From Balneolaceae bacterium (lineage in GTDB: Bacteria; Bacteroidota; Rhodothermia; Balneolales; Balneolaceae): DNA of 41,341 nt. A program made the position numbers and the translations under genes. The notes beneath the pieces are model-generated. The model had not been told where the DNA came from and did not search any database. It worked only from the letters and a program-made list of their open reading frames with translations. Location of the stretch: assembly GCA_007132385.1 (NCBI GenBank), contig SLOU01000153.1, forward strand, positions 1 through 41,341, in the 5' to 3' direction. Below, one piece after another: positions 38,436-41,341 of this stretch. The stretch's first letter is position 1, and each line of letters opens with the position of its first letter.

Positions 38436-39695
38436 TCAGCCAAGGGGGTTTATCTCTTCATCAATTACCTGTTCTTCAGCATCCCTGTCATAGAAAAAGA
38501 GCAGGAAAAAGATCATTACAACCGCAGCAAAAATGGCAGGTATCCACCAGAAATCATGCCACTGATCAAGCGTGAGGGCTGTTTGATCACCAAGAAACAG
38601 GTTATAGGTTGTTCCGGCAAGCTGGGCCCCGATTAGCATTCCCACACCATAGGTTATCAGAACGATCAGTCCCTGTGCCTGCCCCCGGATCTTGTCATTC
38701 GATTTGAGGTCGACATAGATTTGGCCGGCAACAAAAAAGAAATCGTAGCATATACCATGGAGTGCAATTCCGGCAAGAATCATCCAGGTAACTGCATCCG
38801 GGGCACCCAGTGCAAAGAGAGCGTACCGGAGTACCCAGGCAAACATACCTACGCCAAGCATCCATTTGACTCCCAGCCTGATGAAGAAAAATGGCATTAA
38901 CAGCATAAAGACCACTTCAGATACCTGTCCGATCGTCTGGGTAGCGGCGATCTGTTCAAAACCGGTGTCGCCGAGGAAAATCTGGGTAAAATTGTAATAA
39001 GCTGCCAATGGAATACAAATCAACAGCGAGCTGGCAAGAAAGACGTAAAATGATTTACTCCCAAGATGTTTCATGGCATCCAAACCGATAATACTGCGAA
39101 CAGATACCTGCTGTCCCTTCGCAGGCGGCGGGGTATGCGGCAAGCTGAAACTGTAAATTCCAAGTATGATACTGGCTGCTGCGGTTAGATACAACGGCAG
39201 GGCTGTGGCTTCGGGCTGTACGCCGTCGGCAACAAAAAGTACCAGGAAAAAACTGACCATCAAACCAGCTACAATCCAGCCAATTGTACCAAATACACGG
39301 ATCACCGGAAATTCTTTTTCCTGGTCTTCAATATTGTGGAATGCCAGAGTATTTGCCAGGCTGATTGTTGGCATGTAACAGAGATTATAGGCTAATAGCA
39401 TCAGGATGAATACGAGGGGGGATTCTACTGCAAACGGAGTCATAAACATGATGATACCTCCAATAATATGCAGAGTCCCAAGGACTTTTTCGGTCGCAAA
39501 GTACCTGTCGGCAATGAGCCCGACAAAGAATGGAGCAGCTATTGCGGCAATCGGATTTACGGTAAATGGCCAGTGTGTCAAATCACCCATTCCGCTTGCT
39601 GACATATACACAGCGATTGCAGTGTACCACGCTCCCCAAATGAAAAATTCGAGAAACATCATCAGGCTTAGTCTGGCCTGTATAAATTTCTTCAT
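38436..39695 (-). CDS. MFS nucleoside permease (NupG/XapB-like)
   Basis: 12-TM MFS; LSLMMFLEFFIWGAWYTAIAVYMSA N-terminus typical of the nucleoside:H+ symporter family. Confidence 0.9.
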   Translation of the reverse strand: MKKFIQARLSLMMFLEFFIWGAWYTAIAVYMSASGMGDLTHWPFTVNPIAAIAAPFFVGLIADRYFATEKVLGTLHIIGGIIMFMTPFAVESPLVFILMLLAYNLCYMPTISLANTLAFHNIEDQEKEFPVIRVFGTIGWIVAGLMVSFFLVLFVADGVQPEATALPLYLTAAASIILGIYSFSLPHTPPPAKGQQVSVRSIIGLDAMKHLGSKSFYVFLASSLLICIPLAAYYNFTQIFLGDTGFEQIAATQTIGQVSEVVFMLLMPFFFIRLGVKWMLGVGMFAWVLRYALFALGAPDAVTWMILAGIALHGICYDFFFVAGQIYVDLKSNDKIRGQAQGLIVLITYGVGMLIGAQLAGTTYNLFLGDQTALTLDQWHDFWWIPAIFAAVVMIFFLLFFYDRDAEEQVIDEEINPLG

Positions 39696-39831
39696 CAGTT
39701 ACTCCGTTATTTTTGGTTAGTTGATTATCTCTCGCCGGGTTTTAAAATAATGAAGTTGAATCATGACTTCATATTTCTTAAATGTAATGATCGACATCGG
39801 GACCGGGTTATTTTATTGACACATATTTCAT

Positions 39832-41341
39832 ATGGAGGAAAAGAAACAGCAAATTTTTGTAAAGGCAAAAGCAAAACTCAAAGATTATTGGGGATATGAT
39901 GCTTTTCGAACCGGTCAGGGAGAAGCGATTGAGTCGGTTTTGGGGGGCAGGGATACACTGGTTTTGTTTCCTACCGGTGGTGGTAAATCGCTCTGCTACC
40001 AGGTCCCGGCTACCCTTTTTGAGGGAACAACCATCGTTATTTCACCACTTGTCGCGTTGATGCAGGACCAGGTTGAACAACTTCACCGTGTTGGTATCCG
40101 GTCAACTTATATTAACAGTACGATTCCTTCTTTTGAGGTAGAACAGCGTTTGATCAATGCACGAAACGGAATGTATAAACTGCTCTATCTGGCACCGGAA
40201 CGCCTGGAAACGCCTTTATGGCAAAACGTGGCTATAGATCTGAATATTTCGTTGGTTGCTGTTGATGAAGCACACTGTATTTCTCAATGGGGGCACGATT
40301 TTCGGCCGAGTTATCGGACGATCCGGAAGCAGATGGAAAAATTACCCTCCAGACCTGCCTGGATGGCATTGACGGCAACAGCCACACCGGAAGTGAGGGA
40401 TGATATCATTAAAAGCCTTGAGTTCAAGGATCCAAAGATCATTGCCAGCGGATTCAAGCGTCCTAATCTGAGATGGTGGGTAAGTCACACGGATCAGAAA
40501 AAAAAACAGTTGATGCGTGCTGTACAACGGGGTGTAAAAAAGGGCAGTGGTATCGTTTATGCGGCTACACGGAAGGATTGTGAGAAAATTGCCGGTTGGC
40601 TGAACTACAGCAAGATCCCGGCGAAAGCGTATCATGCCGGATTAAGTGGCGAACAGAGGCAGGTAGTACAAAGAAGCTGGCTGGAGGGGATATTCCCTGT
40701 TGTCGTTGCCACGAATGCTTTTGGAATGGGGATCGATAAACCGGACTGCAGATTTGTGATTCATTACGCGATGCCATTTACGCTTGAAGCCTATTACCAG
40801 GAGGCCGGACGTGCCGGACGCGATGGCAACGAGGCGTATCCGGTTCTCATTTACAAGGAATCCGATTATCATCAGGCAAAGTCCAGATTGCTTCGTTCCT
40901 ATCCGGATATGGAAACCCTTAGCCGGCTCTATGATACAATTTGTGATGAACTTTCACTTGCAGTTGGATCCTGCCAGGAAGAGGCTGAACCGGTTGAAGT
41001 CGAAGCGTTAATGGTTCGTTCGAAGCTTGGACGTGGTGATATACATGCGGGATTAAAGGTGCTTGAACGTCTTGAAATTCTGGAAATTGTAAAAATGTCT
41101 GAACCGCAGCTGGGAATTCAATTTACAGTGAACCGGGACATATTGCAGCAGCGAATCGAATTGAGCCGACCGGCGAAAAGTGAATTTCTTGATACACTCT
41201 TTCGACAGTATGGCCCGGAAGCGTTTCAAAAAAAATATTATCTGCAGCTTCCCTATTTGATGGAAAAATTGAACGTAAGCAGAAACGAACTGATGAAGGC
41301 GATCCGCGTATTGGGTGATCACGACCAATTGCTCTCTTTTC
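39832..41341 (+). CDS. recQ: ATP-dependent DNA helicase RecQ (C-terminus beyond the window)
   Basis: ATG at 39832: MEEKKQQIFVKAKAKLKDYWGYDAFRTGQGEAIESVLGGRDTLVLFPTGGGKSLCYQVPA; later DEAH box and QEAGRAGRDG; open to the window end, so missing from the ORF track. Confidence 0.95.
   Translation, partial: MEEKKQQIFVKAKAKLKDYWGYDAFRTGQGEAIESVLGGRDTLVLFPTGGGKSLCYQVPATLFEGTTIVISPLVALMQDQVEQLHRVGIRSTYINSTIPSFEVEQRLINARNGMYKLLYLAPERLETPLWQNVAIDLNISLVAVDEAHCISQWGHDFRPSYRTIRKQMEKLPSRPAWMALTATATPEVRDDIIKSLEFKDPKIIASGFKRPNLRWWVSHTDQKKKQLMRAVQRGVKKGSGIVYAATRKDCEKIAGWLNYSKIPAKAYHAGLSGEQRQVVQRSWLEGIFPVVVATNAFGMGIDKPDCRFVIHYAMPFTLEAYYQEAGRAGRDGNEAYPVLIYKESDYHQAKSRLLRSYPDMETLSRLYDTICDELSLAVGSCQEEAEPVEVEALMVRSKLGRGDIHAGLKVLERLEILEIVKMSEPQLGIQFTVNRDILQQRIELSRPAKSEFLDTLFRQYGPEAFQKKYYLQLPYLMEKLNVSRNELMKAIRVLGDHDQLLSF

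Overview
The window looks like a chromosomal segment from a Bacteroidota/Balneolota-type bacterium (inference from gene content; no rRNA or tRNA was seen). It is densely coding and mostly housekeeping. Genes include a partial NfeD-like gene, UPF0182, rtcB, family-4 UDG, mtaB, two serine hydrolases, SDR, coaX, an N-acetylmuramoyl-L-alanine amidase, creatininase, a THUMP methyltransferase, an FKBP/SlyD-type PPIase, a divergent EF-G paralog, mtnA, ggt, a Xer recombinase next to a 7TM-HD/PgpH protein, sdhCAB, a nucleoside MFS permease, and a RecQ helicase cut by the window end and absent from the ORF track. I found no CRISPR array, complete mobile element or obvious large novel system. The items most worth a second look are: (1) an orphan BlaI repressor followed by what looks like a decayed blaR1/M56 start with an in-frame amber codon, with the terminator and paired CGTAGTAC upstream sites retained; (2) a perfect 11-bp dyad overlapping a consensus-like TTGACA-N17-TACAAT promoter upstream of a small ankyrin protein; (3) a 19-bp palindrome resembling Fur/Irr-family boxes upstream of an orphan iron-binding SBP; (4) an EF-G paralog lacking the catalytic His and with an altered NKxD motif; (5) a 58-bp tandem duplication of the 3' end of a methyltransferase gene; (6) a 555-bp intergenic region with an unannotated interrupted ORF and a long hairpin; (7) an apparent asparaginase N-terminal remnant.
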